Below, one piece after another: positions 19,685-27,980 of a stretch of 64,000 nucleotides of DNA. The DNA lies in NCBI GenBank assembly GCA_008933805.1, contig WBUH01000002.1, positions 250,696-314,695 on the forward strand, given 5' to 3'. The notes below the pieces were generated by a model that saw nothing but the letters and a program-made list of their open reading frames with translations, searched no databases and was not told the DNA's origin. This DNA is from Bacteroidota bacterium (GTDB lineage: Bacteria; Bacteroidota; Bacteroidia; UBA8524). The position numbers were made by a program, and so were the translations under genes. The first letter of the stretch is position 1; the number at the start of each line of letters is the position of its first letter.

Positions 19685-19807
19685 TTAGCTTTTTTTAGCG
19701 GCTTTGGTTTTAGCTGCTTTTACTTTTTGTAGTTTGTGAGGGCGTGAGTTTCCGTATGAACCCAATGTAATTTTGCCCTTTTTGCTTCTTTTATCGCCTT
19801 TACCCAT
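19685..19807 (-). CDS. 30S ribosomal protein THX
   Basis: This 40-codon gene is found by reading the minus strand between pdxH and fabI. The product starts MGKGDKRSKKGKITLGSYG and continues NSRPHKLQKVKAAKTKAAKK, with about 40% Lys/Arg. The MGKGDxxSxKGKI..GSYGxxRP signature is that of the THX (S31-like) ribosomal protein, here with a short basic tail. Family knowledge: it sits in the head of the 30S subunit. It is transcribed alone, convergent with pdxH across a shared terminator. It is easily missed by length-filtered gene finding. Confidence 0.93.
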   Translation of the reverse strand: MGKGDKRSKKGKITLGSYGNSRPHKLQKVKAAKTKAAKKS

Positions 19808-20050
19808 AGTAGTATTTTTTAATCTGATTTTAAAAGGATTGCAAAGATGCAATTTTTGGATAAAAACAGCAAGGGCAAATATTGGTGTACGTTTACAGTT
19901 TTTAGTTTTAAGTGTTGGGTTTGTGGCAAATGTTAAGCTAATGATAACGGCAGCCCGTGTTACGGATGTAAGCTGCTTCTTAAGTTTTAGTCTGTACCGC
20001 CTTGCAAGCCATTTATTTTTCTTAAACTTGTGCCCATAAATAACAAACCG

Positions 20051-20872
20051 ATGGCTAATAACTTATTGAAAGGAAAACGCGGCATCATTTTCGGTGCTTT
20101 GGATGAAAACTCGATAGCTTGGAAAGTTGCCGAACGCTGCCACGAAGAGGGCGGGCAATTTACGCTTACCAATGCTCCCATAGCTTTGCGCATGGGTGCA
20201 ATTAATGCCCTTGCTGAAAAAACGGGTGCTAAGGTTATTGGTGCTGATGTGACTTTGACCGAGGACTTGGAGAAACTGATTGATGAATCGCAAGAGGTGT
20301 TGGGCGGCAAGCTTGATTTTGTGCTACACTCGGTAGGTATGTCGCTAAACATACGCAAAGGCAAGCACTACACCGATTTGAACTATGATTTTATGCACAA
20401 AACGTTGGATATATCGGCAATGTCGTTCCACCGTTTGATGAATATTTTGTATCGCAAAGATGCTGTGAACGAGTGGGGATCAATATTGGCTCTTACTTAC
20501 ATAGCTGCACAACGTACCTTCCCTGATTATAACGAGATGGCCGACACCAAAGCATTGCTTGAGTCGGTTGCCCGTAGCTTTGGCTACCACTACGGTAAAA
20601 CAAAGAAAGTACGTGTAAACACCATTTCGCAATCGCCTACAATGACTACAGCCGGACAAGGCGTGAAAGGGTTTGATGCATTTTTTGATTATGCTGAAAA
20701 ACTTTCGCCATTGGGTAATGCCCCTGCCGAAGCTTGTGCTGATTATTGCGTAGCGATGTTTAGCGATTTGACCCGCTATGTTACCCAACAAAACCTTTTC
20801 CACGATGGTGGTTTCTCATACACAGGAGTAAGCCAAGAAATCGTAGAAATTATTAAAAACGCAAACGAATAA
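20051..20872 (+). CDS. fabI: Enoyl-[acyl-carrier-protein] reductase (NADH), FabI
   Basis: From the ATG at 20051 the product is 273 residues, starting MANNLLKGKRGIIFGALDEN; an in-frame ATG at 20030 would add seven residues. The classical FabI pattern is visible: nucleotide-binding GALDENSIAWKVAE near the N-terminus and the catalytic Tyr-x6-Lys (YNEMADTK, about residues 168-175). Family knowledge: last reduction of the fatty-acid elongation cycle and the target of triclosan-type inhibitors. It is a single-gene unit closed by a strong terminator. Confidence 0.95.
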   Translation: MANNLLKGKRGIIFGALDENSIAWKVAERCHEEGGQFTLTNAPIALRMGAINALAEKTGAKVIGADVTLTEDLEKLIDESQEVLGGKLDFVLHSVGMSLNIRKGKHYTDLNYDFMHKTLDISAMSFHRLMNILYRKDAVNEWGSILALTYIAAQRTFPDYNEMADTKALLESVARSFGYHYGKTKKVRVNTISQSPTMTTAGQGVKGFDAFFDYAEKLSPLGNAPAEACADYCVAMFSDLTRYVTQQNLFHDGGFSYTGVSQEIVEIIKNANE

Positions 20873-20890
20873 TAGTTTCAGATAAAAACA

Positions 20891-20934
20891 ATACCCCCGA
20901 TGAAGGTTGCTGCCTTTATCGGGGGTATTTTATT
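20891..20934. terminator. Terminator between fabI and msrA
   Basis: The stem ATACCCCCGATGAAGG / CCTTTATCGGGGGTAT has one mismatch and is followed by a T-rich tract. It separates convergent genes and probably serves both. Confidence 0.85.
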
Positions 20935-20948
20935 TCTTGAACAGCTAA

Positions 20949-21653
20949 TTACTGTGCCGCTTCTTTTTTCAGCTTGTCTTTAAAAACCTTTTTAAACTTA
21001 TCTACTTTGGGTTTAATCACCATGCGGCAATAAGGTTCTTCGCCGTTTTCGTTAAAGTAGTTTTGGTGGTAATCTTCAGCTTTGTAAAACTCAGTGTAGG
21101 CACTTATTTCAGTTACTACAGGGTTTGCAAACGCCTGCGAGTCATTTAATGCCTTTTTATATTTTTCGGCAAGTACTTTCTGTTCCTCGTTGTGGTAAAA
21201 TACCACACTGCGGTATTGTGTACCACGGTCGGCACCTTGTTGGTTCAGCGTTGTTGGGTCGTGGGTTTGCCAAAACACCTCTAACAGTTCGTCAAAAGAA
21301 ATTTTATCAGGATTGTAAGCTATTTGTATCACCTCCGCGTGTCCGGTAAGCCCGCTACAAACTTCGCGGTAAGTTGGGTTTTTAATTTTGCCGCCGCTAT
21401 ATCCGCAGGCTACACTTTTTACACCTTTTAAATCTTGAAATACAGCTTCTACACACCAAAAGCAACCTGCGCCAAAGGTGGCAGTATCAAGCCTTGTGTT
21501 ACTATCGTTCATGTTTGTTTGTGTTTTTTTATCAGAAGTATTTGCAAATACACTGCTCACCTTTTCTACACTAGAGTTGGTTTGCTGTTTTGGCTTGCAT
21601 GCTGCCGCCAAAGGGATAACCATTATAATGATAAGCAGTTTTGTAAGTTGCAT
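20949..21653 (-). CDS. msrA: Peptide-methionine (S)-S-oxide reductase MsrA, lipoprotein form
   Basis: The 234-residue protein has a lipoprotein signal (LIIIMVIPLAAAC, Cys19), a ~35-residue linker, then the MsrA domain with catalytic GAGCFWCVEAVFQ and the following VACGYSGGKIKNPTYREVCS. Tail Cys and EPYCRMVIKPKV complete the family pattern. Family knowledge: reduces methionine-S-sulfoxide in proteins. The lipobox suggests it repairs oxidised proteins in the envelope and not in the cytosol. It lies 5 bp downstream of the VOC-family gene, probably co-transcribed. Confidence 0.95.
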   Translation of the reverse strand: MQLTKLLIIIMVIPLAAACKPKQQTNSSVEKVSSVFANTSDKKTQTNMNDSNTRLDTATFGAGCFWCVEAVFQDLKGVKSVACGYSGGKIKNPTYREVCSGLTGHAEVIQIAYNPDKISFDELLEVFWQTHDPTTLNQQGADRGTQYRSVVFYHNEEQKVLAEKYKKALNDSQAFANPVVTEISAYTEFYKAEDYHQNYFNENGEEPYCRMVIKPKVDKFKKVFKDKLKKEAAQ

Positions 21654-21658
21654 ACAAC

Positions 21659-22045
21659 TTACTTAGCAATAGGCTTGCCAAAACACAAAATGTAACCGTT
21701 GTTATCACGGATGGCAAACTCGCGCATACCGTATTTAAAATCCTCGATAGGATATACTACTTCGGCGCGGTCTTTCACAAACGTCCAAATAGTATCCACA
21801 TCATTTGCATATATGTACAGGTTACCTGTAAGCTTAGCTCGCACATTACCTTCAACCTCGTTGGGTTTGGCAAAAATTATCCAAACATTATCGCGGCGAA
21901 GCATCACCCAAAAAATATCCCCCTTGTTTTCCATCTTACCATCAATAGTAAACCCAAGTGTTTCAGTATAAAACATCAGGGTGGCGTTCATGCTCCAAGT
22001 TTCAAGTGCGGGTATAAGTCCGGTGAATTTTACGGGTGATTCCAT
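21659..22045 (-). CDS. VOC family protein (glyoxalase/bleomycin-resistance fold)
   Basis: The 128-residue protein has the paired beta-alpha-beta-beta-beta layout of the vicinal oxygen chelate fold: LIPALETWSMNATLMFYTETLGF at the start (N-terminal half) and WTFVKDRAEVVYPIEDFKYGMREFAIRDNNGYILCFG at the end. The final ...FAIRDNNGYILCFG is typical of the family. Substrate cannot be inferred. It precedes msrA by 5 bp, which may indicate a shared stress-related transcript. Confidence 0.85.
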   Translation of the reverse strand: MESPVKFTGLIPALETWSMNATLMFYTETLGFTIDGKMENKGDIFWVMLRRDNVWIIFAKPNEVEGNVRAKLTGNLYIYANDVDTIWTFVKDRAEVVYPIEDFKYGMREFAIRDNNGYILCFGKPIAK

Positions 22046-22147
22046 GATTGCAAAAATAGGGTTAAGAATACTTATGTGTTATAATATCAATGATTTTAAT
22101 ACGAAAATCTACAAAATGAGCTCGCAATTGACAGTGTAATTTACTGA

Positions 22148-23020
22148 TTAAAAACTTTTAATACGGGCTTTTAACTTCTGCAACTTTGTTGCTGAGGTTT
22201 CAACAGGCTCAACGGCAGGCCCTGTAAAAACTTCGCCACGCTTAATGTAAGCGGCATTGAATAAACCGGGGGTGATTTCCCATTTTTTTATAAACTGCCT
22301 GTAACCGTTGTTCTTCTTTATACGTAAGGTAGATTTTGAACCAAAATGATACACACGGCTTGCAGCAGCCCCCTTAAACAAGCGTACTCCTGCGTGCCAA
22401 AGTTTCATACTAAAATCAGGGTCGCTGTACATACCGGGTGAGAACTCAGTACTGTAACCGCCTACCAAGTCCCAAGTTTTTATGTGCACAATGTTAGGAG
22501 GCCAAGTAGCACCCATCCAGTCCTTCTTCTCAAACTTGGCAAAATCGTTCAACAGTTCTGCTTCTTTAAAGGTAGCAAGGTCACGACCGTAATCATGCGG
22601 GGCAATCACACAGGGGTTTCCGCTGTCATACGGTTCAATCATCGTAGCCGATATAAAAAACAATGAGTGTCCTATTGCCTCTACCTCATTTAATAATGCA
22701 GCATCCCAATTGGGCAATACGTACATATCGTCGTTCATATATACTATATAGTCCGTATAGGCCAATGTGCGGGCTGCGTTTAGCGCAAAGCAAATGCCCA
22801 CGTTTTCAGGGCTGTGGGTGTAATCAATTTTTTGTTCCTCAAGCCATTGCAGGGTGCCGTCGCTACCATCGTTTACGTGCACCACAATCTGGTGCGCAAA
22901 TGTTGAATTTTTGCGTATGCTGTTTACACAAGTTTTCAGGTAGCCCAAGTTGTTCCAGCTGGGCAACAATATGGTGAACTTTTCTTCCCCTTTTTGGGTA
23001 TGGCTGTGGTACGAAATCAT
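22148..23020 (-). CDS. Glycosyltransferase family 2 protein
   Basis: The ATG at 23020 gives 290 residues (MISYHSHTQKGEEKFTILLP). The GT-A fold is shown by FTILLPSWNNLGYLKTCVNS, the nucleotide-sugar region IVVHVNDGSDGTLQWLEEQ, and the DXD-type YIVYMNDDMYVLP (metal-binding Asp-Asp) near residue 100. WDLVGGYSTEFSPGMYSDPDFSMKL provides the acceptor-side ED-like motif. Family knowledge: transfers a sugar to an envelope polysaccharide or protein acceptor. Neighbours do not identify the pathway. Confidence 0.88.
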   Translation of the reverse strand: MISYHSHTQKGEEKFTILLPSWNNLGYLKTCVNSIRKNSTFAHQIVVHVNDGSDGTLQWLEEQKIDYTHSPENVGICFALNAARTLAYTDYIVYMNDDMYVLPNWDAALLNEVEAIGHSLFFISATMIEPYDSGNPCVIAPHDYGRDLATFKEAELLNDFAKFEKKDWMGATWPPNIVHIKTWDLVGGYSTEFSPGMYSDPDFSMKLWHAGVRLFKGAAASRVYHFGSKSTLRIKKNNGYRQFIKKWEITPGLFNAAYIKRGEVFTGPAVEPVETSATKLQKLKARIKSF

Positions 23021-23133
23021 TTGCAGGCGCAAAAGTAACGAAGATTGTATTTAGTATTGCTATGGGCTTTGAAGCTTGAAAACACAAGCAGGTTAGTGAT
23101 ATACAAAAAATAATCCGCATTAGCTAAAAAAAA

Positions 23134-23165
23134 TTAGCAATATGTGAAACCGATTTATATCTTTG
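23134..23165 (+). promoter_or_regulatory. Candidate promoter of the RRM protein gene
   Basis: TTAG, 20 bp, then TATCTTTG, a perfect TAnnTTTG box. It would give a leader of about 60 nt, a length common for cold-shock-regulated RNA-binding protein genes. Confidence 0.45.
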
Positions 23166-23231
23166 TTAATAAGAGGGTAACACAGTTAGGCTGATGCTTT
23201 CGGAAATTTTTAATTAACAAATAACAAAACA

Positions 23232-23525
23232 ATGACCATTTATGTAGGAAACCTTAGCTACCAGGCCGGTGAGCAAGAGTTAGCCCAACTTTTCTCTGAT
23301 TACGGAGAAGTTACTTCAGTAAAAATTGTTAAAGATATTCAAAGCGGCCGCCCTCGTGGCTTCGCTTTCGTTGAGATGGCGACTGAAGAGTCTGCCGATC
23401 GCGCTATCGAAGACCTAAATGAAACTGAGTTTTTATCACGCAAGCTTGTTGTGAACAAAGCCCGCCCAAAAACTAACGACCGTCCATCAGGCGGTGGTGG
23501 TGGCGGCTACAACAGGAGGTACTAA
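23232..23525 (+). CDS. Small RNA-binding protein with one RRM domain
   Basis: The 97-residue protein is a single RNA recognition motif with RNP2 IYVGNLSY (residues 3-10) and RNP1 RGFAFVEM (about 43-50), then a short Gly-rich tail (SGGGGGGYNRRY). This is the form common in Bacteroidota and cyanobacteria, often cold-induced. Family knowledge: binds single-stranded RNA and is thought to act as an RNA chaperone. It is transcribed alone with its own terminator; no ribosome-binding site is evident upstream. Confidence 0.93.
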   Translation: MTIYVGNLSYQAGEQELAQLFSDYGEVTSVKIVKDIQSGRPRGFAFVEMATEESADRAIEDLNETEFLSRKLVVNKARPKTNDRPSGGGGGGYNRRY

Positions 23526-23548
23526 AAAATACTTCTAACCACGATTTA

Positions 23549-23580
23549 AAGCCAAACATAGTATTATGTTTGGCTTTTTT
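23549..23580 (+). terminator. Terminator of the RRM gene
   Basis: A perfect 12-bp stem AAGCCAAACATA / TATGTTTGGCTT with a 4-nt loop and a following T-run. Confidence 0.9.
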
Positions 23581-23595
23581 GTTGACTCCGTAAAG

Positions 23596-23626
23596 TTTTA
23601 ACATAGCCTTTAAAACACTACCTTTG
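23596..23626 (+). promoter_or_regulatory. Candidate promoter of the substrate-binding lipoprotein operon
   Basis: TTTT, 19 bp, then TACCTTTG. This matches the Bacteroidota TTTG-N19-TAnnTTTG promoter at all but one base; the box ends 8 nt before the ATG at 23635. Confidence 0.5.
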
Positions 23627-23634
23627 CAGTACTC

Positions 23635-24876
23635 ATGAAAGCCCCCTGCCAATTAATAGCCTTTTTTTTAATAGCTCTGGCAAGCTGCGGCAGCACGCGA
23701 ACAAGTAACTCATTCACACCTGTTCCCGTTGAGCCCTCAGCAACGGTAGCGCCTTTGGAAATAGAGCCGAAAACAGACTCTCTTGCCGTAACCAAAACCC
23801 CGAAACAAGCAGCCAAGAAAAACTTAGGACCTTTTAAAGTGGCATTATTACTACCGCTAAACATCGGTCCCGGAGAATATAAACTTGACGATGTTTTTGC
23901 GGATTACTACGAAGGGGTATTGATGGGTTTGGACTCGCTTAAAAAACTTGGGATGGAGGTTATTGTAACCGTTTACGATACCAAGAACGATACCGCAGCA
24001 GTTAAAAAAATTACATGGAAAAAGGAGCTTGAAGAGAGTGATGTAATTATAGGGCCAACGTTTAAAAACGGGCATACCATGCTTTCAAAGTATGTGAAGG
24101 CGCGTGAAATTGCTCTTGTTTCTCCGTTTTCAAATGCCAATATGTGGACCGACAGTAATCATTATTCAATGTACTGTACTCCCGATGATAAATCGTATGC
24201 GGCTGCTTTGGCGGCGCATATTGCTAAACATCACCCCAATGCAAACCTTGTATTGGTAAACGATAACAGCAAAGAGGATAAAGATTTTTTGTGGCGATTT
24301 AAAGTGGCTGCCCGCGAGTTGGGATTAGAAAAGTGGAAGGACGTTACCTACCAAAAAGGGTCGGATATTTTACCCCAACTGCAAAAAGGAGACGGCGATA
24401 CCAACATCATTATTACTCCTACATCAAACGAAAAAACTGCGCAATTGCTGCTAACCAATCTGAAAAATGACGGTGGTAGCCATGTGAATCTACTTTTTAC
24501 ACTTGAAAGTTGGTTAAATTTTAAAAACACCAACTACCAAACTTATGAGCTTTGGGAGCAAAACCACCTGCATATTTTAACACACTATTTTGCTGATGAT
24601 TATGCAAAAGATGTGATTGCGTTTAAAGCAGCATATAAAGAACGCTTTGCAACAATTCCGAGCGACTTTGCCTTTAGAGGGTTCGACCATATTGTTGCGA
24701 TGGGCATTTTGTTTATGAACGGCAAAGGGGATAATCTTGCCGAATCAGCAGAAGAAATGGAAGTTAAAGGACTGCACAATACTTTCAAATTCAGGTTTAA
24801 CGGGCGTGCACTTGAAAACCGCTCGGTAAACATCATCGAGTTTTCAGAATACCGTTTTCAACGTATTAATAAATAA
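23635..24876 (+). CDS. Periplasmic-binding-protein-like lipoprotein (type 1 PBP fold)
   Basis: The 413-residue protein has a lipoprotein signal (FFLIALASC, Cys19) and a ~45-residue Pro/Ser/Thr linker, then a type 1 periplasmic-binding fold. The region from FKVALLLPLNIGPGEYKLDD, through YYEGVLMGLDSLKKLGMEV and DVIIGPTFKNGHTMLSKYV to FRGFDHIVAMGILFMNG, resembles branched-chain amino-acid binding proteins and LpoA-type PBP activators. No ABC permease genes are adjacent, so a transport role is doubtful; an envelope sensor or cell-wall role is possible. It is followed after 3 bp by the RNA methylase gene. Confidence 0.8.
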   Translation: MKAPCQLIAFFLIALASCGSTRTSNSFTPVPVEPSATVAPLEIEPKTDSLAVTKTPKQAAKKNLGPFKVALLLPLNIGPGEYKLDDVFADYYEGVLMGLDSLKKLGMEVIVTVYDTKNDTAAVKKITWKKELEESDVIIGPTFKNGHTMLSKYVKAREIALVSPFSNANMWTDSNHYSMYCTPDDKSYAAALAAHIAKHHPNANLVLVNDNSKEDKDFLWRFKVAARELGLEKWKDVTYQKGSDILPQLQKGDGDTNIIITPTSNEKTAQLLLTNLKNDGGSHVNLLFTLESWLNFKNTNYQTYELWEQNHLHILTHYFADDYAKDVIAFKAAYKERFATIPSDFAFRGFDHIVAMGILFMNGKGDNLAESAEEMEVKGLHNTFKFRFNGRALENRSVNIIEFSEYRFQRINK

Positions 24877-24879
24877 CAG

Positions 24880-26103
24880 TTGTCATATTTTCATTCATAC
24901 CTCACTGCGGCGTCAAACCTTATTAAGGCATACACTCCGCCCCAACCGCTACATCTATACCTAAAAAAATATTTCTCAGCCCAAAAAAAGCACGGCAGCA
25001 GGGATAGAAAAATCATATCGGCTTTGTGCTATGCGTATTACCGCATGGGCACCAACTTTGATGGGCAACCCATTGAGGCTAAACTACTGGCGGGCATCAG
25101 CCTTTGCCAGCCTGAGTTACTTCCCGCCGATGCTTTACCGTTGGTGCAGCAATATTTACCTTTTGTTGATGAACCGTTTTTTGCCGCAACGGTTGAAGAA
25201 AAGATAACTGTTTTGCAAGCCCAAGCAGGGTTTGAGGCCGAGAAGCTATTTCCGCATACGGGGCAATTATCTCCTTTGCAAAACAAGGAAGAGTTTTTAT
25301 TAGCCCGATTGCAACAACCGTTGGTATGGCTACGTGCTAAAAAAGGGAAGCGTGAAAAACTGGTAGAGTTACTGACGGAGGCGAAAGTCAACTCATTTAG
25401 CCATCCTTTATTGCCTAATGCAGTAGGCTTACCGCAACAAACCAATATAGAGCAGGTATTGGGTAACCGGTATTATCATTGGGGTGAGGTGCAGGATGCT
25501 GCATCGCAACAAACGGGTACTTTTATAGAAATGCGACCCTCTGAAAAGGTGTGGGATTGTTGCTGCGGGGCAGGTGGAAAAAGCCTAATGCTGCGTGATA
25601 TTGAGGCAAAGATAGAGTTGTATAGTAGTGATGTTCGACCGCAAATACTGCAAAACCTGCACGAGCGGTTTAAGGTTTCAGGATTGGCAAGACCTTTTAC
25701 CGCGGTTAAAGACATTAGCAATGTGAGCGGCGAGGGAATTTTGTTTGAAAACAAAAGCGAGTATAAAACGGCCAAAGGCCCTTATTTTGATACGATTGTA
25801 GCCGATGTGCCCTGCACAGGAAGCGGTACTTGGGCACGCACCCCTGAGCAAGGGTATTATTTTACCATAGCTCAGATAGAGGCGTTTGCTGCCAAGCAAC
25901 GCACCATTGTTGCCAATGCAGCCCCGTACTTGAAAAAAGGGGGAAGGTTGTTCTACATCACCTGTTCGGTATTTGCGGCTGAAAACGAAAACCAATTACC
26001 GTATTTTGAGGGATTGGGATTAAAGACCGTATCACAACAACTAATAGAAGGTTGGCAACACCAAGCCGATGGTATGTTTATTGCCTGCCTGCAAAAACAG
26101 TAA
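24880..26103 (+). CDS. RsmB/NOP family RNA (cytosine-C5) methyltransferase
   Basis: The product is 407 residues from a TTG only 3 bp after the preceding stop; no better start is seen. An N-terminal NusB-like helical region is followed by the Rossmann methylase core: SAM motif I VWDCCCGAGGKSLMLRD, motif IV with the resolving Cys ADVPCTGSGTWARTPEQ, and motif VI with the catalytic Cys YITCSVFAAENENQ. Both Cys needed for m5C chemistry are present. The substrate is probably rRNA (16S C967-type) by family. The coupling to a lipoprotein gene seems positional only. Confidence 0.9.
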   Translation: MSYFHSYLTAASNLIKAYTPPQPLHLYLKKYFSAQKKHGSRDRKIISALCYAYYRMGTNFDGQPIEAKLLAGISLCQPELLPADALPLVQQYLPFVDEPFFAATVEEKITVLQAQAGFEAEKLFPHTGQLSPLQNKEEFLLARLQQPLVWLRAKKGKREKLVELLTEAKVNSFSHPLLPNAVGLPQQTNIEQVLGNRYYHWGEVQDAASQQTGTFIEMRPSEKVWDCCCGAGGKSLMLRDIEAKIELYSSDVRPQILQNLHERFKVSGLARPFTAVKDISNVSGEGILFENKSEYKTAKGPYFDTIVADVPCTGSGTWARTPEQGYYFTIAQIEAFAAKQRTIVANAAPYLKKGGRLFYITCSVFAAENENQLPYFEGLGLKTVSQQLIEGWQHQADGMFIACLQKQ

Positions 26104-26121
26104 CGGGTGTAAAAACAATAA

Positions 26122-26814
26122 ATGTTAATGAAGGCATTTATTTATTGGAGCGGAGGCAAAGATGCTACAATGGCTCTGCACGTTTTTGTGCAACAATACG
26201 GTATAGTGCCCCAATTACTGCTGTGCCGGACTTCACCTGAAGGAAGCGTAGCCGCCCATGAAATACCTGCTTCGCTTATTCAGGAGCAGGCAAAAGCGCT
26301 AAATATTCCAGTTAAAATAATTGAACTGCCCCCCTTTGCTCCCAATACGGTGTATGAAGAAACGATGGGAGCGGTGCTACAGCAATTAGTTGTCGAAGGC
26401 TTTACCCATGCCATTTTCGGTGATATATTTTTAGAAGAGTTAAAAGCGTATCATCAAACCATACACCAACAATACGGTATCGCTTGTGTTTTCCCTTTGT
26501 GGGGCAAACCTACGCACATACTTTGTAATGAGATTATTGATAGCGGGATTGAAACCATCATCGCTTCCGTAAACTTAAAACATTTAGCAGCAAACCTTAC
26601 GGGAAATTTTTATGATGATGCGTTGATAGCTTCGTTGCCCGAAGGAGTAGATAAGTGTGGGGAGAATGGGGAGTTTCATACGTTTGTACTCAATGCCCCT
26701 CTATTTTCAAAACCTGTTAAAGTTAAAAAAAGAAACCGTGATACAGTTACTTACCACACGGGTACAGCGTACGAAACTACGATGGCGTTTATTCGGTTGG
26801 AAGTAGCTGAGTAA
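26122..26814 (+). CDS. Dph6-like ATP-binding protein (adenine nucleotide alpha-hydrolase superfamily)
   Basis: The 230-residue protein starts with the PP-loop YWSGGKDATMALH, followed by LLCRTSPEGSVAAHEIPASL and the FGDIFLEELKAY motif. GENGEFHTFVLNAPLF close to the C-terminus is the diphthine-ammonia ligase signature. In bacteria, which lack diphthamide, the role of these homologues is unknown; ATP-dependent amidation of a small molecule is an inference. Start codons ATG at 26122 and 26128 are both possible. Its 3' end overlaps the convergent ribD by 26 bp. Confidence 0.85.
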   Translation: MLMKAFIYWSGGKDATMALHVFVQQYGIVPQLLLCRTSPEGSVAAHEIPASLIQEQAKALNIPVKIIELPPFAPNTVYEETMGAVLQQLVVEGFTHAIFGDIFLEELKAYHQTIHQQYGIACVFPLWGKPTHILCNEIIDSGIETIIASVNLKHLAANLTGNFYDDALIASLPEGVDKCGENGEFHTFVLNAPLFSKPVKVKKRNRDTVTYHTGTAYETTMAFIRLEVAE

Positions 26815-27829
26815 TTGTATCACTACCTAACGTTTGGGTAGTAAACACAGAGCCGTTTATGTGGGGAGCCTCAATTCCGTGACCCCAAGTTTTATCCGAA
26901 GTAATCACTAAGGCTTCATCCCAAAGTCGGACATCAATAAACTGCTGTAATGTGGCTGCGCCACCCTCCACCAATACCGATTGAATATTGTGTTTGTTAA
27001 GCCCCTCTAAAACCTCCGGTATAAGCGGTTGTTCAAAATCAGTTTTGCAATAATGTATGTGCCCGTCTTCTTGCTCGATTGTTTCATTAAAAACAATTAC
27101 CCGTGCATCATCTTTAAAAATGTTGAACGTTTTAGGGACTTCCAACTTACGGTCAATTAATACCCTTGTCGGGTTTTTTCCTTGCCAAAGCCTTGCTGTA
27201 AGCGAAGGATTGTCCAGCAAGGCTGTATTTTTTCCAACCAAAATGGCGTCTTCTTCGGTACGTAAGCGGTGCACCCAAATATTGGTTTCGGCATTGCTAA
27301 TCCCTTTGTCCAAGTCGTTTTCATTGGGCAAGCGGCCTATAAAACCATCGGCAGTTTGTGCCCATTTCAGCAATACATAGGGACGCTTTTTTTCATTAAA
27401 ACAAAAGAAACGGCGGTTTTGATAGCGGCATTCCTCTTCAAGTACTCCTACCGTTACCTCAATGCCCGCATTTTTAAGTTTTTCAATCCCTTTACCGGCT
27501 ACCAAACTAAAAGTATCGGTAGTACCTATTACCACCCGTTTTAATTGGTGTTTTGTTATCAAATCAGCACAGGGCGGTGTTTTTCCGTAATGGGCACAAG
27601 GCTCCAACGTTACATATAATGTGCTTTGCGGTAGGAGGCTTTTATCAGCTACCGCGTTTATTGCATTCACTTCGGCATGGGCTTGGCCGTATGCGTGGTG
27701 GTAGCCTTCGCCCACAATAACACCATTGTGCACTACAACACAGCCTACCAAAGGGTTGGTACTCACCCGTCCTGCCCCTAATTGGGCAAGTTGCAGGCAG
27801 CGTTCCATGTATAATTCGTCAGTGGTCAA
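26789..27829 (-). CDS. ribD: Bifunctional riboflavin biosynthesis protein RibD
   Basis: The 346-residue protein joins an N-terminal cytidine-deaminase-like domain with zinc ligands HAEVNAI and PCAHYGKTPPCADL to a C-terminal DHFR-like reductase (PYVLLKWAQTADGFIG, LRTEEDAILVGKNTALLDNP, SVLVEGGAATLQQFI). Family knowledge: deaminates diaminohydroxyphosphoribosylaminopyrimidine and then reduces its ribose. The start is a TTG at 27829; the ATG at residue 8 would remove part of the first helix. No FMN riboswitch is seen upstream. It is divergent from prmC and convergent with the Dph6-like gene. Confidence 0.96.
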   Translation of the reverse strand: MTTDELYMERCLQLAQLGAGRVSTNPLVGCVVVHNGVIVGEGYHHAYGQAHAEVNAINAVADKSLLPQSTLYVTLEPCAHYGKTPPCADLITKHQLKRVVIGTTDTFSLVAGKGIEKLKNAGIEVTVGVLEEECRYQNRRFFCFNEKKRPYVLLKWAQTADGFIGRLPNENDLDKGISNAETNIWVHRLRTEEDAILVGKNTALLDNPSLTARLWQGKNPTRVLIDRKLEVPKTFNIFKDDARVIVFNETIEQEDGHIHYCKTDFEQPLIPEVLEGLNKHNIQSVLVEGGAATLQQFIDVRLWDEALVITSDKTWGHGIEAPHINGSVFTTQTLGSDTITQLLPTE

Positions 27830-27980
27830 GTGTATTAATTTAAAAAAGGCCGTATTTTGGTGTTAAAATTGCAACAAAAATAGGCATTCACAGGCCAATA
27901 ACAGGCCTTAATAACAACATACTATTCTTACTTTAGCCAACAATATCACACTTTTTGCAAAGCAGCAGCAATGCTCGCTG

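Noticed and set aside
27830..27980. FMN riboswitch upstream of ribD
   Set aside because: The 151-bp gap to prmC is AT-rich with none of the conserved RFN element segments; only a short repeated ACAGGCC is seen.
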